Source: Pseudoalteromonas sp. Z1A8 (GTDB lineage Bacteria; Pseudomonadota; Gammaproteobacteria; Enterobacterales; Alteromonadaceae). Taken from it: a DNA stretch of 54,116 nt. This document shows, one piece after another, positions 35,456-45,093 of the stretch (position 1 is its first letter; every line of letters starts with the position of its first letter). The notes under the pieces were generated by a model that worked only from the letters and a program-made list of their open reading frames with translations, did not search any database and was not told the DNA's origin. The stretch lies in the NCBI RefSeq assembly GCF_011378855.1, contig NZ_WTLB01000031.1, positions 1 through 54,116 on the forward strand, in the 5' to 3' direction. A program made the position numbers and the translations under genes.

Positions 35456-37132
35456 TTACATATTAGTGACGCGGTTTATTTCAGCGAGTGACGTTAAACC
35501 ATCGGCGGCTTTGCGTAAACCCGATAGGCGTAAATTATTAAATCCCGCTTTAAGAGATACGTCTGCTATTTCAAGCGAGTTACCACCGCGCATAATAATT
35601 TGAGCAATTTCAGGGGTAATTTGCATTACTTCGTAAATACCCACACGCCCTTTGTAACCATCGGTACAGCTATCACACCCTTTAGGCGTATATAACGTCA
35701 TTTCTTCAATTTGCTTTGTACTGAACCCTTGGCGAGTTAGTTCCTCGCTCGGCAGTTGTTCTGGCGTTTTACACTTAGGGCATAGTCGTCGCGCTAAACG
35801 CTGAGCTATAATTAAGCTGATTGAGCTTGCTACGTTATAAGCGGGTACACCCATATTTAATAAACGGGTGATTGTTTCCGGCGCTGAGTTTGTATGCAAT
35901 GTTGATAAAACCAAGTGACCTGTTTGCGCTGCTTTTATTGATATTTCTGCGGTTTCTAGATCACGTATTTCACCTACCATAACTACATCAGGATCTTGAC
36001 GTAAAAATGCACGCAGTGCGTTGGCAAAAGTCATATCGGCTTTAATATTAATTTGTACTTGGTTTACACCTTCAAGATTAATTTCAACCGGATCTTCCGC
36101 AGTACTAATATTACGCTCTGGCTGATTTAGTATATTTAAACCTGTGTATAGCGATACCGTTTTACCAGAGCCTGTTGGCCCGGTTACCAATATCATCCCT
36201 TGAGGCTGGGCAAGCGCATCCATATAGAGCTTTTTCTGCTCGGGCTCGTAACCTAATACATCAATACCTAACATGGCGCTTGATGAATCAAGGATACGCA
36301 TTACTATTTTTTCGCCCCACAAGGTAGGCATAGTACTTACACGAAAGTCGATACTTTTGCGTTCAGTGATTTTTAGTTTTATACGACCATCTTGTGGTTT
36401 GCGTTTTTCTGCAATATCGAGTCGTGACATAACCTTAATTCGCGCAGAAAGCTTGGTCGCTAATGTATTAGGTGGGCTTGCCACTTCATGCAAAATGCCA
36501 TCAATACGAAAGCGAATACGGTACTTGTGCTCGTAAGGTTCAAAGTGTAAATCAGAAGCGCCTTTTTTAATGGCATCCATTAAAATTTTGTTGATGTATA
36601 CGATGATAGGCGCATCGTCTTTATCGTCATCTTGCTGAGATGTATCTTTTTGGCTTTCTGAATCTAAGTCAGCAAATTCCTGAAACTCGTCATCTGTTAA
36701 ATTTAAACTGCCAGCGGCATCTAGTAATTGCTCAATTTTGGCATCGAGTTGAATATAATCAACAACAACAACTTCGCATGAGAGGCCAGTACTAAACTCA
36801 AAGTTTTCAAATGCGCCGTAATCTGTTGGGTCTGATGCTGCTATATAAACTTTTCGATCTTTTTGAACAAGCGGTAAAATATGGTGCTTGCGGATCAGCT
36901 TTTCTTTTACGAGATCGGCCGGGATTTTTGTAGGATCAAAATCTTTTAAATCAAAATAGGGTACGCGAAACAAATCGATACATTGTTCAGCTAAATCATT
37001 ACTATCGATTTTTCCACATTTAGAAATAAGCTCAGCTGTTGAGGCAAATTCATTTTGTTTGTTTTTAACCGTGTCGGCATCAATGCGGCCAAGGGTTATA
37101 AATTTTCTCAATAACGGTGAGTTAATATTCAT
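35456..37132 (-). CDS. pilB: type IV pilus assembly ATPase PilB
   Basis: 558 aa cytoplasmic hexameric motor for pilus extension. N-terminal T2SSE domain (about 1-150), then the ATPase with Walker [13 protein letters not shown] (about 318-329), Asp box, Walker B and His box [15 protein letters not shown], and a four-cysteine zinc site CPKC plus CDSC. It lies downstream of coaE and upstream of yacG, not between pilA and pilC where it normally is. Confidence 0.94.
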   Translation of the reverse strand: MNINSPLLRKFITLGRIDADTVKNKQNEFASTAELISKCGKIDSNDLAEQCIDLFRVPYFDLKDFDPTKIPADLVKEKLIRKHHILPLVQKDRKVYIAASDPTDYGAFENFEFSTGLSCEVVVVDYIQLDAKIEQLLDAAGSLNLTDDEFQEFADLDSESQKDTSQQDDDKDDAPIIVYINKILMDAIKKGASDLHFEPYEHKYRIRFRIDGILHEVASPPNTLATKLSARIKVMSRLDIAEKRKPQDGRIKLKITERKSIDFRVSTMPTLWGEKIVMRILDSSSAMLGIDVLGYEPEQKKLYMDALAQPQGMILVTGPTGSGKTVSLYTGLNILNQPERNISTAEDPVEINLEGVNQVQINIKADMTFANALRAFLRQDPDVVMVGEIRDLETAEISIKAAQTGHLVLSTLHTNSAPETITRLLNMGVPAYNVASSISLIIAQRLARRLCPKCKTPEQLPSEELTRQGFSTKQIEEMTLYTPKGCDSCTDGYKGRVGIYEVMQITPEIAQIIMRGGNSLEIADVSLKAGFNNLRLSGLRKAADGLTSLAEINRVTNM

Positions 37133-37258
37133 TGCGCACCTGTTTTATTCCTTCAATAGTAAGCAATTTATCAGAAAAAAGAAGGGGATTACATCACCTT
37201 TCATTCTTTGTTGTGATTTTACTAACTAAAATACGAGTTTGTGTGAGTTAGGACAGTG

Positions 37259-37900
37259 TTAATGTGAGTTTGTTTTGTTGTGTAATGCATATTGTAGATA
37301 CTTTTTATGCAGATCAACAAGTTCTATATGCACTAGGTTTAAACTGCGGTCATTATTTAAAATATCATCCGCTTTTTGCTGTTTATTGGCTCGTGACATT
37401 TGTGAGGCAATAATACTTTTAACTTGCTCAATACTTGTGTTATCACGTTTTGCTGTACGTGCTATTTGTACAGAGGTTGGCACGTCAATAAGTAAGGTAT
37501 GGTCGCAATACTTATCAAGATTATTCTCAAACAATAATGGTGCGACTAAAACAGCATAAGGGCTAGTTGCATTATTTAAATCGTTTAGTATTTTTGCGCG
37601 AATCAGAGGGTGCAGTAACGCATTAAGCCATTCTTTTTCATTGTTGTTAGTAAATATTTTTGCACGCAGCTCTGCCCTATTTAATGTGCCATCTGGCAAT
37701 AAAATATGCTCACCAAAGTGTTGGGTAATCACTTTTAGGCTTTTGCTGTTTGGCTCTACTACTTGACGCGCAATTATATCGGCATCAACTATTGTAATAC
37801 CAAGCTCTTCAAACATATTACTAACGGCAGTTTTTCCACAGCCAATACCGCCAGTTAAACCTAATACCCAGCTGTTTACTTTAGTAATTTGCTCACTCAT
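37259..37900 (-). CDS. coaE: dephospho-CoA kinase
   Basis: 213 aa. P-loop GLTGGIGCGKT (14-24), then DADIIARQVVEP and LLIDVPTSVQIART. Last step of coenzyme A synthesis. The ATG at 37900 follows the pilD TAA after a single base, so the two are translationally coupled; a TTG four codons earlier is less likely. Linkage of pilD and coaE is standard in Gammaproteobacteria. Confidence 0.95.
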   Translation of the reverse strand: MSEQITKVNSWVLGLTGGIGCGKTAVSNMFEELGITIVDADIIARQVVEPNSKSLKVITQHFGEHILLPDGTLNRAELRAKIFTNNNEKEWLNALLHPLIRAKILNDLNNATSPYAVLVAPLLFENNLDKYCDHTLLIDVPTSVQIARTAKRDNTSIEQVKSIIASQMSRANKQQKADDILNNDRSLNLVHIELVDLHKKYLQYALHNKTNSH

Positions 37901-37901
37901 T

Positions 37902-38795
37902 TTAATAACCAATTAAATTAAAATAAGCGCCTTGAATTTGGTTACCCCAAAGCATTGCAATCCAGCCCGCTATCGCTAAATAAGGCCCAAAAGGGATAGG
38001 GGTCGCTTTGTCTTTACCTTGAATGCTCAACAGTGCAATACCTATAATGGCACCTACTACGCTCGAAAGTAGAATAATAGTAAGTAATGACTGCCAGCCA
38101 AGCAAAGCACCAAATACAGCGAGTAGTTTAAAATCGCCATAACCCATGCCTTCTTTACCGGTTAATAACTTAAATAGCCAAAACACGCTCCATAAGCTTA
38201 AATAACCGCAAGCAGCACCAATAATGGCATCAGTAGGCGTAATTGTGTAACCCATTACCGAGGCAATAAGTGCAAGCCATACAAGTGGTAATGTAAGCTG
38301 GTCTGGCAGTAACATGTGATCAATATCAATAAAGGTCAGTACTACTAAAATCCACGTTACAAAAATATATAAAAGGGCTTGCTCGGTCGCACCAAAGCTA
38401 TAGGCAACAATTAAACTTAATAGGGCAGTAATTAGCTCTACAGCAGGGTAGCGAGCAGAAATAGGGTTACTGCAACTTGCGCATTTACCTTTAAGTATTA
38501 ACCAACTAATTATAGGAATATTCTGCCAAGGCTTAATGGCAGTTTTACATTTAGGGCAGGTAGAATTGGGTTTTACTAAGTTAAAAGGCTCGTTGATATT
38601 AGCTTGTTTAGATTTATTAGCTGTAAGTTCATCTTCTAGCAGTAGTCTGCATTCGCTTTGCCACTCACGTTGCATCATTAACGGTAAGCGATAAATAACG
38701 ACATTCAAAAAGCTACCGATACATAAACTAATTAAGCCAATTGTGGTTAAGTAAAACCACAATTGGCTTTGCATTACTTCTATAATACTTTGCAT
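37902..38795 (-). CDS. pilD: prepilin leader peptidase / N-methyltransferase
   Basis: 297 aa inner membrane enzyme with about seven helices. Zinc-binding C80-x2-C83 and C105-x2-C108, and the two catalytic aspartate motifs of A24 peptidases, FIDIDHMLLPDQLTLP (about 155-170) and GMGYGDFKLLA (about 216-226). Cuts the short leader of PilA (G|FTLIE) and methylates the new N-terminus; also serves type II secretion pseudopilins. Upstream of coaE; separated from pilC by a REP cluster. Confidence 0.95.
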   Translation of the reverse strand: MQSIIEVMQSQLWFYLTTIGLISLCIGSFLNVVIYRLPLMMQREWQSECRLLLEDELTANKSKQANINEPFNLVKPNSTCPKCKTAIKPWQNIPIISWLILKGKCASCSNPISARYPAVELITALLSLIVAYSFGATEQALLYIFVTWILVVLTFIDIDHMLLPDQLTLPLVWLALIASVMGYTITPTDAIIGAACGYLSLWSVFWLFKLLTGKEGMGYGDFKLLAVFGALLGWQSLLTIILLSSVVGAIIGIALLSIQGKDKATPIPFGPYLAIAGWIAMLWGNQIQGAYFNLIGY

Positions 38796-38836
38796 TTGTT
38801 TACCTAAAACTAAAATTTTTTAATAATACCAATTAA

Positions 38837-39054
38837 CAGCGCGATGTAAAATCGTAATTAAAAACGCGACTACGCGGTTTATGCACGGCACCGTAGCAGC
38901 GGGTTTACCCCGCAACTGTTACTATTTCCCCGCGATTGTTACAATTATTGCGCGATATAAAATCGCGACTACGCGGTTTATGCCACGGCACCGTAGCAGC
39001 GGGTTTACCCCGCGATTGTTACAATTATTGCGCGATGTAAAATCGCGACTACGT
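38837..39054 (-). repeat. REP cluster between pilC and pilD
   Basis: About 218 bases made of alternating palindromes: CGCGATGTAAAATCGCG (38841, 38952 and 39031 regions) and GCGGGTTTACCCCGC (38899 and 38999 regions), joined by ACTACG and CCGTAGCA. These are the same two units as in the 45.1-46.6 kb array but in the opposite orientation. AATACCAATT just to the left (38824-38833) resembles the terminal repeat of the element at 8823. No gene; an open frame at 38881-39084 is repeat sequence. Confidence 0.85.
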
Positions 39055-39089
39055 GTGTTTTTAAATAGGTGTTTATATTTTTAAAGGTA

Positions 39090-40319
39090 TTAAATAACTG
39101 AGCCCAATTGGAAAATAGGTAAGTACATGGCAACAATCAAGCCACCAACAAGTACACCTAATACAGCCATAATAAGTGGCTCAAGCAAGCTTGAAAGACC
39201 ATCTACAGCATCATCAACTTCTTGCTCGTAAATAGTGGCTACTTTTGCGAGCATGCCATCTAGTGAGCCAGACTCCTCACCAATAGCGACCATTTGTATT
39301 ACCATATCAGGGAATATTTTTGAGTTACGCATTGCCCAGTTCATCTGATTACCAGAGCTAACCTCTGCTTTTATATCTAAAATAGCGTAACGATAAACAG
39401 CATTACCTGAAGCGCCTGCAGCAGAATCAAGTGCATCAACAAGCGGCACACCCGCAGCAAACGTGGTCGAAAGAGTACGTGCATAGCGAGCAACAGCAGC
39501 CTTATTTAAAATCATGCCAATAACAGGGAGTTTAAGTATAGTTCTGTCGGTAGCATCCCGGAGTTTTAAACTTCGTAGTTTTGCTTCTTTAAATGCGTAA
39601 CCGAAAGCCACAATAGCGATTAGTATCATCCACCAATATTCTTGCATAAATTCTGATATACCAATTACAAACAATGTAAATGCAGGGAGCTCTGCACCAA
39701 AGCCATTAAATATATCTTGAAATTGAGGCACAACAAATATTAAAAGGATGGATGTAACTATTAGTGCTACTACTAAAACAGCAATTGGATAAAACATTGC
39801 TTTTTTAATTTTTGATTTGAGTGCTTCAGACTTTTCTTTGTATAAAGCTACGCGGTCGAATATTTTATCAAGAGATCCTGATTGTTCACCTGATGCAACT
39901 AAGTCACAATATAAATCATCAAAGTAGCGAGGGTGTTTTCTTAGTGCAGAATTAAGGGTTTGCCCAGCTTTGACTTCATCGCCAATTGTTCCCATGAGTT
40001 TGCCAATACTTTTATTCGTAGACCCCGAACCAATCATTTCAATAGATTGTATCAATGGAACTCCTGCTAATAGCATTGTCGCAATTTGACGTGTCACTAA
40101 AGAAATATCTTTAGGGGTTATTTTTTGTACGCTCTGTAAGCCAAATAAAGGTTTTGGTTTACGTTTGACTTTAGAGGGCGTTATACCTTGTTTTCTTAAT
40201 TGTGCTTTCACCAAGGCTATGCTATGACCTGTTAATTCCCCTTCAAGTTTTTTACCGCGAGCACTAACACCAACCCACTGAAAGGTATCTAGGCTTTTAT
40301 GTTCAGTCTTTTTTGCCAT
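39090..40319 (-). CDS. pilC: type IV pilus inner membrane platform protein PilC
   Basis: 409 aa with two T2SSF domains (about 73-196 and 277-398) and three membrane helices near 178-200, 220-240 and 380-400. The N-terminus (FQWVGVSARGKKLEGELTG) and LLAGVPLIQSIEMIG are typical. Platform for PilB-driven assembly. Its start overlaps the ligase-like gene by 17 bases, which suggests that the latter is a settled operon member. Confidence 0.95.
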   Translation of the reverse strand: MAKKTEHKSLDTFQWVGVSARGKKLEGELTGHSIALVKAQLRKQGITPSKVKRKPKPLFGLQSVQKITPKDISLVTRQIATMLLAGVPLIQSIEMIGSGSTNKSIGKLMGTIGDEVKAGQTLNSALRKHPRYFDDLYCDLVASGEQSGSLDKIFDRVALYKEKSEALKSKIKKAMFYPIAVLVVALIVTSILLIFVVPQFQDIFNGFGAELPAFTLFVIGISEFMQEYWWMILIAIVAFGYAFKEAKLRSLKLRDATDRTILKLPVIGMILNKAAVARYARTLSTTFAAGVPLVDALDSAAGASGNAVYRYAILDIKAEVSSGNQMNWAMRNSKIFPDMVIQMVAIGEESGSLDGMLAKVATIYEQEVDDAVDGLSSLLEPLIMAVLGVLVGGLIVAMYLPIFQLGSVI

Positions 40320-41613
40320 TATGGTTCTCTTTTAACAGGTGGCATTCGGTTAATGAAAATTCACCACTACCCCAAAAGTTAGGTCCTAAAAAACTACTAT
40401 CTTTACACTTATAACTAAGTAGGACTGTGAATAAATATAAAACAAGAGTTAGAATTATCAATATGTAATAATTTAGTCTAACTTTAACAAAGATAATGTC
40501 TTTATTTTTATAGCCTAATATTATACCAATAAAAACAAATAAAAATGTCTGCGGTATAGGTGTGATGATTATACCTGTTAATAATGAGTAAAATGCTAAA
40601 ACGATAAAAACTAAAGTGCAAGTTTCATACTCAATGCTTTTATTTTTAAGTTGTAATCTTAGATGCTTTGTTATTTTTAAAAATAAAAAAAAGAAAAATG
40701 CTGCTGCCGCTAATCCCCAATCATTCAACACTTGTAAAATACTGTTGTGGGGGTGTCTTACTCTTTGTTCTATATTTAGGTAGCTACCAAGGCCATTGCC
40801 TAAAATCAAGTTTTTAATTTTCAAATTAGATACTAAGTGCTGCCAAATATCAAGCCTTCCTGAACTTGTTGTCCTTGATATGTAATTTAATGAGTGTTCA
40901 TCAGGGTAGCTGTATGTATAAAATAAAAAGAGAGAGAAAGCGATTACAGAATAAAAAAATAACTTCTTTAGAGTTTCTACTTTTACTATTTTCAAAATAT
41001 AACCAATCAATAGCATCATAAGAAGAGAGATTAAGGCTCCTCTACCCCCAGTTAATAATATAAAGAATATATTAAAAATAATAAATAAGGCCGCAATGTT
41101 TTTTACTGAATCTTTTTTGAGATAATAAATTAAAATAGGGATACATATAACTTGCATCTGGTTAAAAAAACGAATGTTGTTAAAGCCAAAAGTAACATCG
41201 TATATATTCGGGCTCTCTGAATTTAAAATATAAAACATACAATTAAGGATTGAGCAGCTGACTATAATTATATTGAATAAAAACAAAGAAAAAAATAGTG
41301 GGCTTAGTTTCGTTGATATTTTAATCCCTAAAATCACTAAACTAAGTAAAAGTATGTAATGGAGAAAGTGTAAAAAAGAAGTTAGTTGACTATTGCTAAG
41401 GATGGATGAATAAAAGCCAATAAGCAAAAGTATACTAAGAATTACTTTGTTTTTTTTCGAAATTAATGGAATGGTTTTGATTGATAAAACAATAACTGTT
41501 AACAATAAAGATTGAGCGAGCCTCTTTGTATCAAATAAATTTGCAGTAAAAACGCTCGTAATAAAAATAGTTATTAAAAAGATTGCTGGAAAATAAAAAA
41601 TAATTCTTTTCAT
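40303..41613 (-). CDS. O-antigen ligase / pilin oligosaccharyltransferase-like membrane protein
   Basis: 436 aa with about eleven hydrophobic helices. A Wzy_C/O-antigen ligase loop is visible: TSSGRLDIWQHLV and RHPHNSILQVLNDWGLAAAAFFF. The base composition is clearly more AT-rich than its neighbours (estimated by eye), consistent with transfer. It lies directly between pilA and pilC, the place held in some Pseudomonas strains by tfpO/pilO, which attaches an O-antigen unit to the pilin. Pilin O-glycosylation is therefore the leading idea; a general O-antigen ligase or polymerase is the alternative. Confidence 0.75.
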   Translation of the reverse strand: MKRIIFYFPAIFLITIFITSVFTANLFDTKRLAQSLLLTVIVLSIKTIPLISKKNKVILSILLLIGFYSSILSNSQLTSFLHFLHYILLLSLVILGIKISTKLSPLFFSLFLFNIIIVSCSILNCMFYILNSESPNIYDVTFGFNNIRFFNQMQVICIPILIYYLKKDSVKNIAALFIIFNIFFILLTGGRGALISLLMMLLIGYILKIVKVETLKKLFFYSVIAFSLFLFYTYSYPDEHSLNYISRTTSSGRLDIWQHLVSNLKIKNLILGNGLGSYLNIEQRVRHPHNSILQVLNDWGLAAAAFFFFLFLKITKHLRLQLKNKSIEYETCTLVFIVLAFYSLLTGIIITPIPQTFLFVFIGIILGYKNKDIIFVKVRLNYYILIILTLVLYLFTVLLSYKCKDSSFLGPNFWGSGEFSLTECHLLKENHNGKKD

Positions 41614-41622
41614 AATGAGTGG

Positions 41623-41640
41623 AGAGGGGCAGGCCCCTCT
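41623..41640 (-). terminator. hairpin after pilA
   Basis: AGAGGGG-cagg-CCCCTCT, 12 bases after the pilA stop and before the ligase ATG. There is no U-run, so it may protect the abundant pilin mRNA or reduce downstream expression rather than terminate fully. Confidence 0.55.
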
Positions 41641-41652
41641 TATTAGTTTGGA

Positions 41653-42087
41653 CTAAGTGCCGCGGCAGTTAGAAGGGCGATATTTGTCATCTACATTACC
41701 GCCAGTACAAGTCCATTTGATAGAGCCGCCACCAGCAACGCTTGGAGTTATAACTATAGTTTTACCGCTTTCAACTTTATTATTGTAAGTTATAGTTATT
41801 ACACCATCATTTACTGCCACACCAGTTACTGCATTACCAGTTATAGATGTGCTAGCTGGTAAACCGGCCGCAGTATTATCTGTAGGCCAGCCTGCTTCAG
41901 AAACGTAGTATTCTGTAACTGCAGCTTTAGCTGATGCACCTAGGGTAATGCCTTCGCTCACATGTGCACGTTTTGTATAGTCTTGATAAGCAGGTAATGC
42001 TACTGCTGCAAGAATACCGATGATTGCTACTACAATCATTAATTCAATTAGGGTGAACCCCTGTTGTTTTTGAGTCATTGTTTTCAT
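41653..42087 (-). CDS. pilA: type IV major pilin PilA
   Basis: 144 aa. Leader [10 protein letters not shown] is cut before [20 protein letters not shown], with the essential glutamate at mature position 5; PilD at 37902 is the processing enzyme. The C-terminal part has a disulfide-type loop between two cysteines, in the segments KWTC and SNC, and ends RGT. AGGAGAGG precedes the ATG. First gene of pilA-ligase-pilC. Confidence 0.94.
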   Translation of the reverse strand: MKTMTQKQQGFTLIELMIVVAIIGILAAVALPAYQDYTKRAHVSEGITLGASAKAAVTEYYVSEAGWPTDNTAAGLPASTSITGNAVTGVAVNDGVITITYNNKVESGKTIVITPSVAGGGSIKWTCTGGNVDDKYRPSNCRGT

Positions 42088-42579
42088 GTTTCCTCTCCTA
42101 AAGGATAGATTTTTGTAACTTAAATCACTTAAGCGGCAAATGCCTTACTTAATTTAACTGATTTACTTTACAGTTTTACTTAAAATTAATTTTATTACAC
42201 TTTAGCTTTAGAGTATGAAACACAAAAGCTAGGCGTGAATTCATTATGTTTAGTACTAATTATAAAAGTTTACTAAGAGCACTACACGTTGTAGCAACAA
42301 ATAGTATAGGCATAAAGTAAGTAGTTTAGTTGCTTTAGTTTTTAATTTTATTTTTAAAAATAAAGAACAACTAAAGGTTCTAGTTGTTTATGATTAACTT
42401 TTAAAGCAAAGTAATACAACAGTATTAGTCTATCATTTTATTTTAGTATTTAGCACGTATCTTCTCATAAAAAAGCGATTTTATTTAACAATTTGTTACA
42501 AAGTAAGCCTTTTGGGTTATTTAATGCTTTTTTACTTAACTTGTCAATTGATTAGCCGTATTAATTACCTGAAATAGCT
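42088..42579. other. AT-rich gap between nadC and pilA
   Basis: 492 bases without a gene. It must hold the pilA promoter and leader. I found no convincing -24/-12 sigma-54 element, which PilR-controlled pilA promoters use, and no clear hairpin terminator after nadC. A small CTTAA/TTAAG inverted repeat lies about 50 bases upstream of the pilA ATG. Confidence 0.6.
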
Positions 42580-43431
42580 CTAAAGTTGTTCAAAACGCAT
42601 CGATAAATCGATTGATTGTAAGTTTTTTGTTAATGCCCCGCTTGATATAAAATCAACACCTGCTTGTGAGTAAGTTTTGAGCGTTTCTAGGGTCATATTG
42701 CCTGAAACCTCTAATTTTGCTCGCTTATTGGTTAAAATTACGGCTTGTTTAATCTGCTCTACGCTAAAGTTGTCTAGCATAATTATGTCGGCGCCAGCAT
42801 CAATAGCTTGCTTAAGCTCTGGGAGTGATTCTACTTCCACTTCAACAGGTTTGTTTGGGTGGTTTTGTTTAGCCTGAGCTACAGCTTTGTTTATTGTGCC
42901 ACAAGCCGCTATATGATTTTCTTTAATTAAAAAGGCATCAAATAAACCAATGCGATGGTTTGCACCGCCGCCACATTTTACTGCGTATTTTTGAAGTGCT
43001 CGCAGACCGGGTATGGTTTTACGTGTATCAAGTAGCTGCGTAGTTGTACCGCTCAGCTCTTTTACATAATGCGCTGTAGTAGTTGCAGTGCCTGACAGAG
43101 TTTGTACAAAGTTAAGTGCAGTACGTTCGGCGGTTAATATTGAACGAGCCGAGCCAATAGCGGTAAATAATGTGCTGTTTGCTTTAACTGCGTCGCCATC
43201 ATTTATAAGTACATTAACTTCAACACTTGGGTCTACTTGTTTAAATACTTCAAGGATGATGTCTTTTCCGCAAAAAATGCAGTCTTCGCGGGTGATTACT
43301 TTGGCGCTCGCTTGCTCGTTTTGTGGGATCAATTGCGCGGTTATATCGCCTTCTTGTGCTGTTTGATAATTTAAATCTTCGTCAAGTGCTAGAGTAACAA
43401 GCTGAGTGATAAGGGTGTGCGAAATAGACAT
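42580..43431 (-). CDS. nadC: nicotinate-nucleotide pyrophosphorylase (carboxylating)
   Basis: 283 aa. Quinolinate phosphoribosyltransferase of NAD synthesis. FCGKDI near 53-58, the conserved LNFVQTLSGTATTT, DTRKTIPGLRALQKYAV, GGGANHRIGLFDAFLIKENH and IMLDNFS are characteristic. Divergent from ampD, as in other Gammaproteobacteria where nadC, ampD, ampE and the pil genes cluster. Confidence 0.96.
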   Translation of the reverse strand: MSISHTLITQLVTLALDEDLNYQTAQEGDITAQLIPQNEQASAKVITREDCIFCGKDIILEVFKQVDPSVEVNVLINDGDAVKANSTLFTAIGSARSILTAERTALNFVQTLSGTATTTAHYVKELSGTTTQLLDTRKTIPGLRALQKYAVKCGGGANHRIGLFDAFLIKENHIAACGTINKAVAQAKQNHPNKPVEVEVESLPELKQAIDAGADIIMLDNFSVEQIKQAVILTNKRAKLEVSGNMTLETLKTYSQAGVDFISSGALTKNLQSIDLSMRFEQL

Positions 43432-43673
43432 AAAATGCTCATAAGCGTTAATAAATTAAACAAATTTTACTATGTTTATAAAAGAAAGAGAAGCGGCTAG
43501 CCTCTAGCTACTGAAAGATAATAGCGTGAAGTGAATAGTGAATTTGCGCTCACAAGGTAGCTTTGAGATATTTGTAGGTGAGGTTTTATACCTCGCTTGT
43601 TACTATCATTTTTTTAATAAATCCATTAGCATCAGCGATATGTATATCTTGATATTTATATAATAAACGTATC

Positions 43674-44228
43674 ATGAAAATAGATTTAAACGGTGTTTTA
43701 AGTACGGTAGCGCAGCGGGCTTGCTCGCATTTTGATGAGCGCCCTGATGAGGATGATATTTCTTTATTGGTTATTCATAATATATCGTTGCCAGCAGGGC
43801 AGTTTGGTACGCCATTTGTAGACGATTTATTTATGGGAAATATTGACTGCAATGCTCATCCGAGTTTTAGTGACTTAAAGAATTTACGTGTATCGGCCCA
43901 TTGCTTTATAAAACGCACTGGTGAGGCTATACAATACGTGCCCTTTGAGAAGCGTGCTTGGCATGCTGGGCAATCTGAGTTTGAGGACGTGCCTGCTTGT
44001 AATAACTTTAGTATTGGCATTGAGCTTGAAGGTACCGACACCACGCCATATTCTTTAGCGCAGTACAAAACATTAACTACACTTAGTAAATCTATAATGC
44101 AACGCTATCCAAAAATCACCCCTTCGCGTATTGTTGGGCATTGCGATATTGCCCCAGGGCGTAAAACTGATCCTGGCAGTAGCTTTAATTGGCCATTGTT
44201 TTTTAATATGCTTGAACAACTAAGTTAA
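43674..44228 (+). CDS. ampD: 1,6-anhydro-N-acetylmuramyl-L-alanine amidase AmpD
   Basis: 184 aa cytoplasmic zinc amidase of the N-acetylmuramoyl-L-alanine amidase 2 family. Zinc ligands in LVIHNISLP and in VGHCDIAPGRKTDPG; family stretch FSIGIELEG. Releases peptide from anhydro-muropeptides during wall recycling, thereby keeping AmpR-type beta-lactamase induction low. The ATG lacks an obvious ribosome site. Followed by ampE after 13 bases. Confidence 0.95.
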   Translation: MKIDLNGVLSTVAQRACSHFDERPDEDDISLLVIHNISLPAGQFGTPFVDDLFMGNIDCNAHPSFSDLKNLRVSAHCFIKRTGEAIQYVPFEKRAWHAGQSEFEDVPACNNFSIGIELEGTDTTPYSLAQYKTLTTLSKSIMQRYPKITPSRIVGHCDIAPGRKTDPGSSFNWPLFFNMLEQLS

Positions 44229-44241
44229 GAGAGTTATTCCC

Positions 44242-45093
44242 ATGATTTTAGTTTCTATAATAATTGCATTAATACTAGAGCGCTTAGGGGCTCGGTCTAA
44301 TTACTGGCAGATAAGTTATTACGCAAATGGTTATTTAAATCGCTCTAATAAATTACTTGGTGATAAGGGCTTATTTAGCTCAGCACCGGGCTTTTTAATT
44401 TGGCTTTTACTTCCAGTGATTGCGATGGCACTAATTTATTGTTTATCTGATTTTGTTTTGTGGCAGTTGGGCATTAATATCGCAGTGCTTTTAGTGTGCT
44501 TTGGTTGTGCTAAGCAGCGTGCTTTATACAAGTCTTACTTAAATGCGTTAACACGAGATGATGGTACTGCTGCATCTTTATATGCGTTGCAAATAGGGCA
44601 AAAGCGTACTGAAGGCGAAGAAAACGGTGAAACCTTTGGCCAAACATTGGCGTGGGTAAACTTTAGATTTTACTGTGCGGTTATTTTTTGGTTTGTTGTT
44701 TTAGGGGCGCCAGGTGCGGTTTTATATGCGTTAGTGCGTACCTTAGCCGATTTAGTACGAGAAGATCATAAAGTAATATTTGCTAAGCGGTTTAAGCTTA
44801 TACACAAACTTTTATTTTGGCTCGACTGGTTACCTGCACGTATTACCAGCTTTGGTTATTTAGTAATAGGTAACTTTAATAAAGGCACTAGCTGTTGGCT
44901 ACGTTACGTACTTAACTTTAAATCTCCAAATCGCGAAGTAGTTACGTGTACTGCACTGGCTGCAGAGCAAGTTGAAAAGCGTTATTACGGCTGTACCTAC
45001 GAAGCCACTTGTATGATTAAGCTGGTTAAGCGTAATGTGCTTTTTTACTTAGTACTTATAGCGCTACTTACATTATTTGGCGGGCTATCGTAG
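44242..45093 (+). CDS. ampE: AmpE family inner membrane protein
   Basis: 283 aa with four to five membrane helices and the N-terminal LIIALILERLGARSNYW-like stretch of the AmpE/CobD-like family. A proposed sensor acting with AmpD; its activity is unclear. AAGAGAG precedes the ATG. The stop codon TAG lies in TCGTAGTCGCG, the left edge of the REP array, so the repeat abuts the end of the gene directly. Confidence 0.92.
   Translation: MILVSIIIALILERLGARSNYWQISYYANGYLNRSNKLLGDKGLFSSAPGFLIWLLLPVIAMALIYCLSDFVLWQLGINIAVLLVCFGCAKQRALYKSYLNALTRDDGTAASLYALQIGQKRTEGEENGETFGQTLAWVNFRFYCAVIFWFVVLGAPGAVLYALVRTLADLVREDHKVIFAKRFKLIHKLLFWLDWLPARITSFGYLVIGNFNKGTSCWLRYVLNFKSPNREVVTCTALAAEQVEKRYYGCTYEATCMIKLVKRNVLFYLVLIALLTLFGGLS

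Noticed and set aside
38881..39084. 67-codon open frame between pilC and pilD
   Set aside because: It consists wholly of REP repeat sequence and has no ribosome site.
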